From assembly GCA_034520365.1 (NCBI GenBank), contig JAXHNP010000007.1:186001-250000 (forward strand): a DNA stretch of 64,000 nt. The letters run 5' to 3'. Below, in pieces: positions 17,548 to 26,356 of this stretch. A model generated the notes under the pieces. That model was not told the origin of the DNA. It was given only the letters and a program-made list of their open reading frames with translations, and made no database searches. Each line of letters starts with the position of its first letter. The stretch's first letter is position 1. This DNA comes from Desulfobacterales bacterium. Lineage in GTDB: Bacteria; Desulfobacterota; Desulfobacteria; Desulfobacterales; Desulfosalsimonadaceae. The position numbers and the translations under genes were made by a program.

Positions 17548-18270
17548 ATGGCTGGACTTGCTGTCAATGTTGATCATATTGCCACCCTGCGGCAGGCGCG
17601 GGGGGCGGATTACCCCGACCCGGTGGCTGCCGCGGTGCTGGCGGAGCTTGGCGGGGCGGACGGAATCGTGGTGCACTTGCGCGAAGACCGACGCCACATT
17701 CAGGACCGGGATCTGTATCTATTAAAAAAGACGGTGCTCTCAAGACTGATCCTTGAGATGGCGGCAACCGATGAAATGCTCTCCATTGCAGGCGATGTCC
17801 GGCCCGACCTGGTCACCCTGGTGCCGGAAAAGCGCGAAGAGCTGACCACTGAAGGCGGCCTGGATGCCGTCACCCTGGCGGACACGGTGGCCAACGCCAT
17901 TGACATCCTGCATCGGGAATCCATTCCGGTAAGCCTTTTCATTGATCCGGATGCCAACCAGATCCACCAGGCCCGGGCCCTGAATGCGGACATGGTTGAA
18001 ATCCATACCGGCCGGTTCTGCGATGCGAAATCGCCGGATGAAAAAAATGACGCCTTCGCCGATATCGTGGAAGCGGCCAAAACCGCCGGCGAACTGAATT
18101 TGGGTGTCAATGCCGGCCACGGCATCTGCTACAACACCATCAAGGCGTTCAAGGGCTTAACCGAAATCGATGAATTCAGCATCGGCCACAGCATCGTGGC
18201 CCGCGCCGCCCTGGTTGGAATGGAAAAGGCGGTGCGCGAGATGCGGGAGTTGATTAAATGGACTTATTAA
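17548..18270 (+). CDS. pdxJ: Pyridoxine 5'-phosphate synthase PdxJ
   Basis: 240 residues. Start taken at the ATG at 17548 (MAGLAVNVDHIATLRQARG), with GAGG upstream; a TTG ten codons earlier would overlap ybeY. The opening NVDHIATLRQARG, the VHLREDRRHIQDRD loop and the late GVNAGHG motif contain the catalytic His and Glu residues of PdxJ. The enzyme condenses 1-deoxyxylulose 5-phosphate with 3-amino-2-oxopropyl phosphate to form pyridoxine 5'-phosphate in the cytoplasm. Here the next gene is nnr, overlapping by 13 bp, with no acpS between them. Confidence 0.97.
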   Translation: MAGLAVNVDHIATLRQARGADYPDPVAAAVLAELGGADGIVVHLREDRRHIQDRDLYLLKKTVLSRLILEMAATDEMLSIAGDVRPDLVTLVPEKREELTTEGGLDAVTLADTVANAIDILHRESIPVSLFIDPDANQIHQARALNADMVEIHTGRFCDAKSPDEKNDAFADIVEAAKTAGELNLGVNAGHGICYNTIKAFKGLTEIDEFSIGHSIVARAALVGMEKAVREMRELIKWTY

Positions 18271-19856
18271 CCGCCGATGAAATGCGCGAAATGGATCGGC
18301 AGACCATTGAATCGTTCGGCCTGCCGGGCCGGATTTTGATGGAAAACGCCGGACAGGGCGCCACCCGGGTATTGATGACCCGATATCCGGACATTGCCTC
18401 ATACGCCGTGGGCGTGGTCGCCGGCCGGGGCAACAACGGGGGCGACGGATTTGTGATCGCCCGCTGCCTCTACCAGCACGGGGTGGATGTCAGGGTCTAC
18501 CTGTTATCGAAAAGCGTCAAACTCCAGGGGGATGCGGCTGAAAACTTCCATCTCCTGACCGCACTCGGCGTGCCGGTTGCTGAAATACCGGACGAAGAAT
18601 CATTTGCCCGGCACCGAAACGAAATGGCCCACAGGCAGATCTGGGTGGACGCCATCCTCGGCACAGGCTTAAATTCAGATGTCCGGGGCTTTTTTAAAAC
18701 AGTCATCGAATTTATCAACAGCACCCGGCGGCCGGTTTTTTCCGTGGACATCCCGTCCGGGCTGCACACCGACACCGGCCGCCCCTGCGGCGTCTGTATT
18801 GCCGCCGTTTTAACGGCCACATTTGGGTTTGCCAAAATCGGCCATATCCAGCTCCCGGGCGCGGAATATACGGGGGAGCTGCACGTAATTGACATCGGCA
18901 TTCCCCCTTATATCGCCCGGGAGACCAATCCCCGGCAGCACCTCATCACCCCGGCGGATATCCGCCAAAAGATAGAGCCCCGGCCGACTGACATGCATAA
19001 AGGCGGCACCGGCCACCTCCTGATTGTGGCGGGCGCGCCCGGCAAAACCGGTGCAGCGGCCATGAGCGCCTTATCCGCCATGCGCGCCGGCGCCGGCCTG
19101 GTGACCCTGGGCGTGCCCGAGAGTTTAAACCCGGTGATCGAGCCCCAGGTCCTGGAGCCCATGACCATCGGTCTTCAGGAAACCCCGGCCGGCGCCTTAA
19201 GCGATGATGCGGCGGATACCATCCTTGATCTGCTATCGGATAAACGGTGCCTGGCCCTGGGCCCGGGCATGGGCACGGATCCGGCCACCGCCCGCCTGGT
19301 GCATCGGCTGATTCAGGAAAGCCCGGTTCCGGTGGTGGTGGATGCGGACGGGCTGAACAACCTGGCCCTTGAACCGGAAATACTTATAAACGCCCACTCA
19401 CCGGTGATTTTAACCCCGCATCCCGGGGAGATGGCCCGACTGACCAAGCAGACGCCAAAGGATGTGCAGGCGGACCGCGTGGGCTGTGCCCGCTGGTTTG
19501 CCGAATCCTACAAAGTCCACCTGGTGTTAAAAGGCGCCCGAACCGTAATTGCCGCTCCGGACGGCCATATCCATATCAACCCCGCCGGCAACCCGGGCAT
19601 GGCCTCCGGCGGCATGGGCGATGTGTTGACCGGGCTGATCAGCGGGTTGGTCTGCCAGGGGTATGCGCCGGAGACGGCCGCGCAGATCGGGGTTTTTGTC
19701 CACGGGGCGGCCGCGGATGACCTTGCCGACACTATGGGCCCTTTCGGCTATTTGGCCTCGGATGTAATGAACCAGCTCCCCATGACAATAAAACACCTGA
19801 TGGGTGAGGCGCCCTTGCCCGAGGCGTATACCTGCCGGATGCCCATAAATGCCTGA
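18258..19856 (+). CDS. nnr: Bifunctional NAD(P)H-hydrate epimerase / ADP-dependent dehydratase
   Basis: 532 residues, fused YjeF_N and YjeF_C. The first half (about 1-215) is the epimerase, with GRGNNGGDGFVIARCL and VDIPSGLHTDTGR. The second half (about 225-515) is the ribokinase-like dehydratase, with HKGGTGHLLIVAG, the GPGMG loop and the NPGMASGGMGDVLTG active-site motif. Together they repair hydrated NADH and NADPH, using ADP. The start overlaps pdxJ by 13 bp. The downstream tsaE begins 42 bp after the stop. Confidence 0.96.
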   Translation: MDLLTADEMREMDRQTIESFGLPGRILMENAGQGATRVLMTRYPDIASYAVGVVAGRGNNGGDGFVIARCLYQHGVDVRVYLLSKSVKLQGDAAENFHLLTALGVPVAEIPDEESFARHRNEMAHRQIWVDAILGTGLNSDVRGFFKTVIEFINSTRRPVFSVDIPSGLHTDTGRPCGVCIAAVLTATFGFAKIGHIQLPGAEYTGELHVIDIGIPPYIARETNPRQHLITPADIRQKIEPRPTDMHKGGTGHLLIVAGAPGKTGAAAMSALSAMRAGAGLVTLGVPESLNPVIEPQVLEPMTIGLQETPAGALSDDAADTILDLLSDKRCLALGPGMGTDPATARLVHRLIQESPVPVVVDADGLNNLALEPEILINAHSPVILTPHPGEMARLTKQTPKDVQADRVGCARWFAESYKVHLVLKGARTVIAAPDGHIHINPAGNPGMASGGMGDVLTGLISGLVCQGYAPETAAQIGVFVHGAAADDLADTMGPFGYLASDVMNQLPMTIKHLMGEAPLPEAYTCRMPINA

Positions 19857-19898
19857 TGGCATTTATGGCGAAATCCAATATCCAGACTGTCAACGCCT

Positions 19899-20384
19899 AT
19901 GCACCTGACTATCCATACCGCTTCACCGGAAGAAACCCGCGGCCTGGGGGCTTACTTTGGCAATGCCCTGGATGCGCCGGCAATCATCGGTTTAACCGGC
20001 GATCTCGGCTGCGGGAAAACCGTCTTTGTCCAGGGCCTGGCAAAGGGACTGGCCGTGCCCGAGCGCTACCCGGTGACCAGCCCAACTTATACCTTTATCA
20101 ATGAATATCCGGGCCGGCTGCCCCTTTTTCATGTGGACCTCTACCGGCTTATCAGCGCAGATGACTTAACCGATATCGGGTTTGACGATGCTGCCGGGGC
20201 CGGCGGAGTAATGGTTATCGAATGGGCGGACCGGCTGCCGGAAGGCGTTTTATCAATGGATATAGCCGTCGCCATTGCCATGACAGGAGATGACACCCGG
20301 CGTTTTCAGGTTTTTTTCTATGGACGGCCGCCGGCTAATTTGATACGAGGGCTCAAAACCAAATTTAATGTGGATGAGGAATAA
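19899..20384 (+). CDS. tsaE: tRNA threonylcarbamoyladenosine biosynthesis ATPase TsaE
   Basis: 161 residues. Walker A GDLGCGKT near residues 35-42, the [11 protein letters not shown] switch segment and the HVDLYRL / VIEWADRLP motifs identify TsaE, the ATPase that works with TsaB and TsaD in making t6A37 on tRNAs reading ANN codons. It sits between nnr and lysC, a common neighbour set. The ribosome-binding site is not clear. It ends two bases before lysC. No other t6A gene is in the window. Confidence 0.95.
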   Translation: MHLTIHTASPEETRGLGAYFGNALDAPAIIGLTGDLGCGKTVFVQGLAKGLAVPERYPVTSPTYTFINEYPGRLPLFHVDLYRLISADDLTDIGFDDAAGAGGVMVIEWADRLPEGVLSMDIAVAIAMTGDDTRRFQVFFYGRPPANLIRGLKTKFNVDEE

Positions 20385-20386
20385 CT

Positions 20387-21607
20387 ATGGGACTCATTGT
20401 ACAGAAATACGGCGGCACCTCGGTGGGCAATGTGGACCGGATCCGCAATGTGGCCCGGCGGATTGCAAAAACCCATGATCAGGGAAATGATGTGGTAGTC
20501 ATCCTCTCGGCCATGAGCGGAGTGACGGATCAGCTGATACAGACGGCTGAGGAAATATCGAAAAACCCCGACAAGCGAGAACTGGATGTCCTTCTGGCCA
20601 CCGGCGAGCAGACCACGGTGGCCTTGATGGCCATGACCCTGATTGAACTGGGCTATAAAGCGCATTCCCTGCTGGGCTATCAGGCGGAAATCCTGACGGA
20701 CAGCAAGGCCAGCAAGGCCCGGATCCTGGATATCGGCGCCCATCGCATCAAAGAATTACTAAACGAGAAAAACATCGTTATCGTGGCCGGCTTTCAGGGG
20801 GCAGACGCCAAAGGCGACATCACCACCCTGGGCAGAGGCGGCTCAGACACCTCGGCCGTGGCCGTGGCTGCGGCTATAAAAGCGGACCAATGCGAAATAT
20901 ATACGGATGTTGACGGGATCTATACAGCTGACCCCAATATATGCCAGAAAGCCCGCAAGCTTGACCGGATTGCCTATGATGAAATGCTTGAAATGGCAAG
21001 CCTCGGCGCTAAAGTGCTGCAGATCCGGTCCGTGGAGTTCGCCAAAAAATACAACGTCCCGATTCACGTGCGATCATCGTTTCATGAGGAGGAAGGTACC
21101 ATGGTGGTCAATGAAGAAGCGAATATGGAACAGGTTCTGGTTTCCGGGGTCACCCACAACAAAAACGAGGCCCGGATCACCCTGCGAAAAGTCCCGGATA
21201 AGCCCGGCATCGCCTCCCGGATCTTAAACCCGGTATCAGCCGCGGGCATCGGGGTGGATATGATTATCCAGAACACCCGGTCCGGCAACATGACGGACCT
21301 GACATTTACGGTGGCCAAAGGCGACTATCAGGCGGCCATGGAAATCTCCCAGAAAACCGCCAAAGAAATCGAGGCCGAAGAGGTGCTGGGCGATGAAAAC
21401 ATCGCCAAAGTATCGGTGATCGGGGTGGGTATGCGGAGCCATTCCGGGGTGGCTTCGAAAATGTTTGCTACCCTGGCTGATGAGAACATCAATATCCTGA
21501 TGATCAGCACCTCGGAAATCCGCATCTCCTGCGTGATCGAGGAAAAATATACGGAACTTGCGGTCCGCGCCCTGCACACCGTTTTTGGCCTGGATGGCAC
21601 GGAATAG
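20387..21607 (+). CDS. lysC: Aspartate kinase
   Basis: 406 residues. The opening [19 protein letters not shown], the [20 protein letters not shown] loop and the [11 protein letters not shown] motif are the amino-acid kinase signature of aspartokinase. Two ACT domains follow (about 265-335 and 345-400), expected to sense lysine and/or threonine. The reaction is ATP-dependent phosphorylation of aspartate, entry to lysine, threonine, methionine and diaminopimelate. It is the last clear member of the housekeeping run. The stop codon shares a base with a GTG that begins a small ORF. Confidence 0.97.
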   Translation: MGLIVQKYGGTSVGNVDRIRNVARRIAKTHDQGNDVVVILSAMSGVTDQLIQTAEEISKNPDKRELDVLLATGEQTTVALMAMTLIELGYKAHSLLGYQAEILTDSKASKARILDIGAHRIKELLNEKNIVIVAGFQGADAKGDITTLGRGGSDTSAVAVAAAIKADQCEIYTDVDGIYTADPNICQKARKLDRIAYDEMLEMASLGAKVLQIRSVEFAKKYNVPIHVRSSFHEEEGTMVVNEEANMEQVLVSGVTHNKNEARITLRKVPDKPGIASRILNPVSAAGIGVDMIIQNTRSGNMTDLTFTVAKGDYQAAMEISQKTAKEIEAEEVLGDENIAKVSVIGVGMRSHSGVASKMFATLADENINILMISTSEIRISCVIEEKYTELAVRALHTVFGLDGTE

Positions 21608-21708
21608 TGCTGCCGCTAAAACATTTTAAGCCTGACCAGATGCTGGTGGCCCTCTGCCTGGCGGCGGTAATTGCAGGAATTATTATTTATCGGCTGGTGG
21701 CGATGTAA
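21607..21708 (+). CDS. Possible 33-residue single-pass membrane peptide
   Basis: GTG at 21607 overlaps the lysC stop (TAGTG) and the frame runs to TAA at 21708. The product starts MLPLKHFKPDQ and then has a continuous hydrophobic segment (about residues 12-27, rich in A, L, I and V) ending YRLVAM, the shape of a small membrane protein. It lies exactly between lysC and the convergent pyrF, filling nearly the whole gap. No family is recognised. Coupled start and composition support it, but chance cannot be excluded. Confidence 0.4.
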   Translation: MLPLKHFKPDQMLVALCLAAVIAGIIIYRLVAM

Positions 21709-21711
21709 CTA

Positions 21712-22434
21712 TCATCCGATCGCGGCGGCGATTTCATCGCCGATCCGCCGGGCGGCTCGTGCCGGGTCCGCTGCATCCCGGATCGGCCGGCCGATGACAA
21801 GATAATCCGACCCCCGCGAAATGGCCTCTGCCGGGGTGACGATCCGCTTCTGATCATCGCCGGCGGTCTTTTCCCAGCCGGGCCGAATGCCCGGGGTAAT
21901 GGCCAGAAAATCCCTGCCCAACTGGGATTTAATCTCCGCCACCTCTGTGCCGGCGCACACAACGCCCGCACATCCCGCAGCCCTGGCCCGCTCTGCGCGA
22001 TGGCGCACCAGCTGAAACACGTCCTGCGCATATTCGGGCAGAAAACCGGCATCTGCAATATCTTCACCGGAAACACTGGTTAATACCGTCACACCCAACA
22101 CTTTTACCCGATTGCCGGCCCCGCTTACCGCCGCCTCAAGCATCCGCCGGCTCTCGCCGCAGTGGACCGTGGCAAAATCGACATGGTGTTCGGCAACCCG
22201 GGACATGGCCCGCTCCACTGTGGCCGGAATATCATGGAGTTTCAAATCCAGAAAAACCGCGGCATCACTGTTATCCCGGATCATAGAAATCACCTGCGGC
22301 CCGCATTGAATAAAAAGCTCAAGCCCGATCTTGAACATGCCCACGCTGCCCGATAACTGCCGCACGTAATCCTCAGCCGCTGCCAGGCTCGTCACATCCA
22401 GGGGAAACACCAGATAATCTTTGGGCTGCCGCAC
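21712..22434 (-). CDS. pyrF: Orotidine 5'-phosphate decarboxylase
   Basis: 240 residues, GTG start with GGAGG five bases upstream. The catalytic motif FLDLKLHDIPATV near residues 60-72 contains the Asp-Lys-x-x-Asp array of the decarboxylase, and TPGIRP and VIGRPI form the phosphate-binding loops. It makes UMP from OMP, the last step of pyrimidine synthesis. The gene is alone on the minus strand; its upstream side holds two heptamer arrays, which may include its promoter, although none is clear. Confidence 0.96.
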   Translation of the reverse strand: MRQPKDYLVFPLDVTSLAAAEDYVRQLSGSVGMFKIGLELFIQCGPQVISMIRDNSDAAVFLDLKLHDIPATVERAMSRVAEHHVDFATVHCGESRRMLEAAVSGAGNRVKVLGVTVLTSVSGEDIADAGFLPEYAQDVFQLVRHRAERARAAGCAGVVCAGTEVAEIKSQLGRDFLAITPGIRPGWEKTAGDDQKRIVTPAEAISRGSDYLVIGRPIRDAADPARAARRIGDEIAAAIG

Positions 22435-22446
22435 AAGAACCTCCGA

Positions 22447-22526
22447 TTCAGTGTTCAGTGTTCAGTGTTCAGTGCTAAGGATTCACCCAATACCCAATAC
22501 CTAATACCTAATACCTAATACCTAAC
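22447..22526. repeat. Two adjacent heptamer arrays
   Basis: First, about four copies of TTCAGTG (22447-22473). Then about six copies of CCTAATA/CCCAATA (22485-22526). The second is the same 7-mer family as at 13773 and 54847; the first is a different 7-mer. Each shows strict 7-bp periodicity. Confidence 0.75.
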
Positions 22527-22596
22527 ATAAAAACCTATTGAAAACTATTATTCTGAAATGATATGAAATTATAATCAATTTGGCAAGGACAACTGA

Positions 22597-22748
22597 CACG
22601 GTAAATTTGTTCTATCTATTTTTCAGGCGGGCACGGTGGCCCGCCCTACGCGACAATGCCGACATTTTGTAGGGTCGGCCACCGTGCCGACCGCACATGC
22701 GAGAAACCCCATGGTTATGGGGTTGTTCGCCAGAACAAATTCACCGTG
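22597..22748 (+). mobile_element. Small non-autonomous transposon-like element, copy A (152 bp)
   Basis: Left end CACGGTAAATTTGTTCT and right end AGAACAAATTCACCGTG are inverted repeats, 16 of 17 matching. The flanks GGACAACTGA (22587-22596) and GGAGAACTGA (22749-22758) are a near-perfect 10-bp direct repeat, as expected for a target duplication. Inside are two palindromic blocks (gggcacggtggccc and cggccaccgtgccg cores) and an AACCCCAT/ATGGGGTT hairpin. There is no reading frame of note. Confidence 0.85.
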
Positions 22749-22810
22749 GGAGAACTGACCATTTCAAGACCTGAACGCATTTCGGATCACCGGCATTGAT
22801 ACGGGCGGGC

Positions 22811-24268
22811 ATGGGCAACCCCAAAAAATCGGCTATCAGCGAATCCCAACAAAATCTGCTCCGGCAGCTGCCCGGCGTGGACGCGGTTCTTGATATTATT
22901 TCCCAAAAAGGCTTGTTCCCGGATACCCCCAGACGGGTTGTTACCCGGGCAGTGCGCGAGGCCATCAGCCGGCTCCGTGATGAAATCCTTTCCCGGCCGA
23001 AAAAATTCAGCAGCGACCGCTTATCCGAAGACGCCATTCTTAAAAAAGTCCATGCGGCTGTAGAATCCGCCATGGCGCTCAATCTTAACCGCCTGATCAA
23101 TGCCACCGGCGTGGTTGTTCATACCAACCTCGGCCGCTCCCTTTTATCAGAAGCGGCGCTCGCGCAGATGCAGACCGTGGCGAGCCGGTATTCCAACCTG
23201 GAGTTTGAGCTTTCCACCGGCAAACGCGGCACCCGGTATTCTGCGGTCGAAGACCTGATCTGTGAAATAAGCGGGGCTGAGTCGGCCATGGTGGTAAACA
23301 ACAATGCCGCGGCCGTGCTGCTGAGCCTGGACACCCTCGCCCGCACAAAAGAGGTCATCGTCTCCCGGGGCGAACTGGTGGAAATCGGCGGCTCCTTCCG
23401 CATTCCGGATGTAATGGCCAAAAGCGGGGCCATATTAAACGAGGTGGGCACCACCAACCGCACGCATCTCTTTGACTACCAAACCGCCATATCAGACCAT
23501 ACCGGCCTGCTCCTAAAAGTCCATACCAGCAATTTCAGCATTGTGGGATTTACCAAAGCGGTCAGCCTGGCCGAGCTGGTCGAACTGGGGGCCAAACATG
23601 ACCTGCCGGTGATGGAGGACCTCGGCTCAGGCACATTCATCGACTTTTCCGGCTACGGGCTGATGAAAGAGCCAACCGTACAGGAGTCCGTGGCTGCGGG
23701 CATCGATATTGTCACCTTCAGCGGCGACAAACTTCTGGGCGGGCCGCAGGCGGGGATTATTGCCGGGAAAAAACCGATTCTCGACCGGATCAAAAAAAAT
23801 CCCTTAACCCGGGCCCTTAGAATCGACAAGCTGACCCTTGCCGCCCTTGAAAGTACGCTTCGGGCTTACCGGGACGAATACCGGGCCGTTCAGGACATTC
23901 CCACGCTTCGGATGATCACCGCTTCAATCACGGATGTGGAAAAAAAGGCCGGTCAATTAAAAACCATGCTGGAGACAAAAACCCAGGACCGCATTCAGCT
24001 TGAAGTGATCTCCGCTGTTTCCCGGGCCGGCGGTGGGTCGCTGCCCCTTCTGGAGCTGCCCAGCAAATGCTTAGCCGTTCGCGCGCCCGGGATTTCGGCC
24101 GAAACCCTGGGCACCCGCCTGCGAGGGCACTCGCCCCCGGTTATTGTTCGGATCGAAGACGACCGGATCCTGTTGGATATGCGCACAGTTCAAACCGATG
24201 AACTTGAAACCATAGCCACCGCTATCACTGAAATCCTAAATGAGGCCGAACATGACCAATCTGACTGA
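22811..24268 (+). CDS. selA: L-seryl-tRNA(Sec) selenium transferase
   Basis: About 485 residues from the ATG at 22811; a TTG at 22796 would add five residues. RQLPGVDAVL at the start, the NATGVVVHTNLGRSLLSEAAL segment and the PLP-lysine motif TFSGDKLLGGPQAG near residue 305 are diagnostic of SelA, which converts Ser-tRNA(Sec) to Sec-tRNA(Sec). Its presence implies the organism makes selenoproteins. selB, selC and selD are not in the window. It overlaps the next gene, whose ATG at 24252 lies within the selA 3' end. Confidence 0.96.
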   Translation: MGNPKKSAISESQQNLLRQLPGVDAVLDIISQKGLFPDTPRRVVTRAVREAISRLRDEILSRPKKFSSDRLSEDAILKKVHAAVESAMALNLNRLINATGVVVHTNLGRSLLSEAALAQMQTVASRYSNLEFELSTGKRGTRYSAVEDLICEISGAESAMVVNNNAAAVLLSLDTLARTKEVIVSRGELVEIGGSFRIPDVMAKSGAILNEVGTTNRTHLFDYQTAISDHTGLLLKVHTSNFSIVGFTKAVSLAELVELGAKHDLPVMEDLGSGTFIDFSGYGLMKEPTVQESVAAGIDIVTFSGDKLLGGPQAGIIAGKKPILDRIKKNPLTRALRIDKLTLAALESTLRAYRDEYRAVQDIPTLRMITASITDVEKKAGQLKTMLETKTQDRIQLEVISAVSRAGGGSLPLLELPSKCLAVRAPGISAETLGTRLRGHSPPVIVRIEDDRILLDMRTVQTDELETIATAITEILNEAEHDQSD

Positions 24269-25562
24269 AGAAAAGGATCTGCCATCGCAATTTCTTTTGG
24301 CCAAATCAGAGAGCGAACCTGCGCCTGAAACTGCCTTACCGGCGGATATATCCCTTGCCGCCCTCCAGTCCGAGTTTTCCGAGATTTTGCAGGAAGCGGA
24401 CTTCTTTGAAAAGAGCATGGCGCATATGGCGGAGGCGAACCGCTTCGGGGCGCTGCTGCTCCAGATCGACGACATGGCGGACCGGTTAAACCCCAATGAA
24501 CTATTGATCGCCCTGATGCGCCAGACAGACCATGTATCCCGGGAATCCGGCGGATTATGGGGACTGATGGACAATTTTCAGGTGGGGATCGTGCTGCCGG
24601 AAACGGATGAGGCCGCGTGCAAAAAGGCCGCAGAGCGCATCAAAACCGCATTCGCCAGACAAACCGGAAAGACCCTGACCGCCGGCATCGCTGTCTATCC
24701 CACCATCTCCTATGATAAATCCCGGATTCTGGAAAATGCAAAAAAAGCCGTCGTGCATGCCGAATTCTTCGGGCCGGACAGCTGTGTGCCGTTCGATGCG
24801 GTGAGCTTAAATATCAGCGGGGATCAGTATTATCAAAAGGGCGATATTGCCGGCGCCATGCAGGAATATAACCTGGCCCTGCTTCTGGACCACGGGGATG
24901 TAAATGTGCACAACAGCCTGGGGGTCTGCTACGGCGTTAAAGGGGAACTCGACGAGGCCCTTTCCGCATTTAAAACCGCCATGCGGCTTGATCCCAAGGA
25001 GATCATGCCGATTTACAATGCCGGGTATGTATATCTTTTAAAAAAGGAATACGCCCCTGCCCTGGAGCATTTTCAAAAGGCGGAAAAAATTGATCCGGAA
25101 GTTTTTGAGCTTGCTTTCCAAACCGGCCGGGCCTATCTGAACACCGATGCCCCGCAGACCGCTGTCAAATATCTGGAAACCGCCACCCGCTTAAATCCGA
25201 AAGCGTGCAGCGCTTTTCGGCTCCTGGGCGACTGCTACCACTTGCTGGATCGGCTAAGCGATGCGGTAAACGCCTATAAATCGGCATTAAAACTCAATTC
25301 TGAGGACGCCTGCACCCTTTCCGCACTGGGCTTTATCTATGAGATACAGGGCCAGAATGCCGATATTGCCCTGATGTTCTGCCGCCGGAGCAGCCAGCTT
25401 GAACCGGATAACGGATTATTCCGGCATCGACTGGCCCGGATCTATTATAACCGCCGGCAATTGGACGAGGCCCTGGAGGAATTCCAAAAAGCCCAGGATC
25501 TGGGATATGACTCCGCCTATTACATTGAACAGACCATGAAACATTTAAGGGCGGCCCAATGA
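24252..25562 (+). CDS. Degenerate GGDEF-like domain plus TPR repeat protein
   Basis: About 436 residues from the ATG at 24252 (GAGG upstream); an ATG at 24240 is possible. Residues about 65-185 follow the nucleotidyl-cyclase fold (FGALLLQIDDMADRLNPNEL, then VGIVLPETD, then LTAGIAVYP), but the catalytic GGDEF loop is replaced (LMDNFQVGIV), so diguanylate cyclase activity is not expected. From about 190 there are six or seven TPR units (for example ALSAFKTAMRLDPKEIMPIY). It is probably a scaffold that senses or binds partners. It is translationally linked to selA and to the GmhA-like gene (ATGA overlap). Confidence 0.75.
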   Translation: MTNLTEEKDLPSQFLLAKSESEPAPETALPADISLAALQSEFSEILQEADFFEKSMAHMAEANRFGALLLQIDDMADRLNPNELLIALMRQTDHVSRESGGLWGLMDNFQVGIVLPETDEAACKKAAERIKTAFARQTGKTLTAGIAVYPTISYDKSRILENAKKAVVHAEFFGPDSCVPFDAVSLNISGDQYYQKGDIAGAMQEYNLALLLDHGDVNVHNSLGVCYGVKGELDEALSAFKTAMRLDPKEIMPIYNAGYVYLLKKEYAPALEHFQKAEKIDPEVFELAFQTGRAYLNTDAPQTAVKYLETATRLNPKACSAFRLLGDCYHLLDRLSDAVNAYKSALKLNSEDACTLSALGFIYEIQGQNADIALMFCRRSSQLEPDNGLFRHRLARIYYNRRQLDEALEEFQKAQDLGYDSAYYIEQTMKHLRAAQ

Positions 25563-26137
25563 AACAAATCATTGACAGAACACTGGAGAAAAGTATTGCG
25601 GTTAAAACCGAATTTATCAGAAATAACAGCGATCTTATTATTCAATGCGCCGAACGGATCGCCGCATGCCTTGCATCCGGCCACAAACTGCTGATATTCG
25701 GAAACGGCGGAAGCGCCGCGGACGCCCAGCACATGGCCGCGGAATTCGTGAACCGCTTTGAGATTGACCGGCCGCCGCTGGCCGCCATTGCGCTCAGCAC
25801 TGACACCTCGATTTTAACCAGCATCGGCAATGATTTCAGCTTTGACGAGGTTTTCGTCAAACAGATCGAGGCGCTGGGCAAAAAGGATGATATCGCACTT
25901 GGCATCAGCACCAGCGGAAACTCCGGAAATGTTGTGGCAGCGCTTATGCGTGCCCGGGAAAAGGGGCTTGCCACCATGGGCCTGGCCGGCAAAAACGGCG
26001 GGACTATGGCCGCAGAATGCGATCACCTGCTCTGCGTGGCCACCGGCGCCACCGCGCGCATCCAGGAAACCCACATTACGACAATCCACATGCTCTGCGA
26101 TCTGGTGGATCGGCTGCTGTTTCCCGAAAAATGCTGA
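25559..26137 (+). CDS. gmhA: SIS-domain sugar isomerase, GmhA-like (sedoheptulose 7-phosphate isomerase)
   Basis: 192 residues, the length of GmhA. LLIFGNGGSAADAQHMAAEFVNRF and the later GISTSGNSGNVVAA are the SIS phosphosugar-binding motifs of GmhA, and ETHITTIHMLCDLVD holds the conserved Glu and His of the active site. GmhA makes D-glycero-D-manno-heptose 7-phosphate, the first step to LPS core heptose. The related DiaA (replication initiation) has a similar sequence and cannot be fully excluded. It overlaps the preceding TPR gene by four bases. Other heptose genes are not in the window. Confidence 0.87.
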   Translation: MKQIIDRTLEKSIAVKTEFIRNNSDLIIQCAERIAACLASGHKLLIFGNGGSAADAQHMAAEFVNRFEIDRPPLAAIALSTDTSILTSIGNDFSFDEVFVKQIEALGKKDDIALGISTSGNSGNVVAALMRAREKGLATMGLAGKNGGTMAAECDHLLCVATGATARIQETHITTIHMLCDLVDRLLFPEKC

Positions 26138-26215
26138 CTATTTGCTTATCAAAAAAGGCCGATTCCGTTAAGTGATTTTAAAGGCACTGAGGCCCTAATG
26201 CATTAAAGCACTGAA

Positions 26216-26320
26216 GCGCGGTAAATTTGTTCTATCTAATTTTCAGGCGGGCACGGTGGCCCGCCCTACGAATGGGGAAAAATCCGATCCATCGTAGGGT
26301 CGGCCACCGTGCCGACCTTA
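26216..26320 (+). mobile_element. Small transposon-like element, degenerate copy B
   Basis: The left end (cGCGGTAAATTTGTTCT) and both palindromic blocks match copy A, but the right terminal repeat is missing. The sequence after it (TTATATGCCTGATTTCATTA) is shared with the flank of copy D at 32390, so B and D are a subgroup or derive from one larger element. Confidence 0.7.
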
Positions 26321-26356
26321 TATGCCTGATTTCATTAACCTTACACCTTATCTTCT

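Larger units (their letters stand above)
22435..22810. other. Repeat-filled intergenic region between pyrF and selA
   Basis: 376 bp without a gene. It contains heptamer arrays (22447-22526), a short AT-rich part, and a complete small transposon-like element (22597-22748) with flanking duplications. Only about 50 bp of other sequence precedes selA, and I see no clear promoter there. Confidence 0.7.

Noticed and set aside
19856-20104. ATG at 19856 as a start for the gene after nnr
   Set aside because: This frame is out of phase with TsaE; the TsaE ATG at 19899 gives the full family sequence.
22435-22600. CRISPR array
   Set aside because: The repeats are only 7 bp and directly adjacent with no unique spacers; no cas gene is present.
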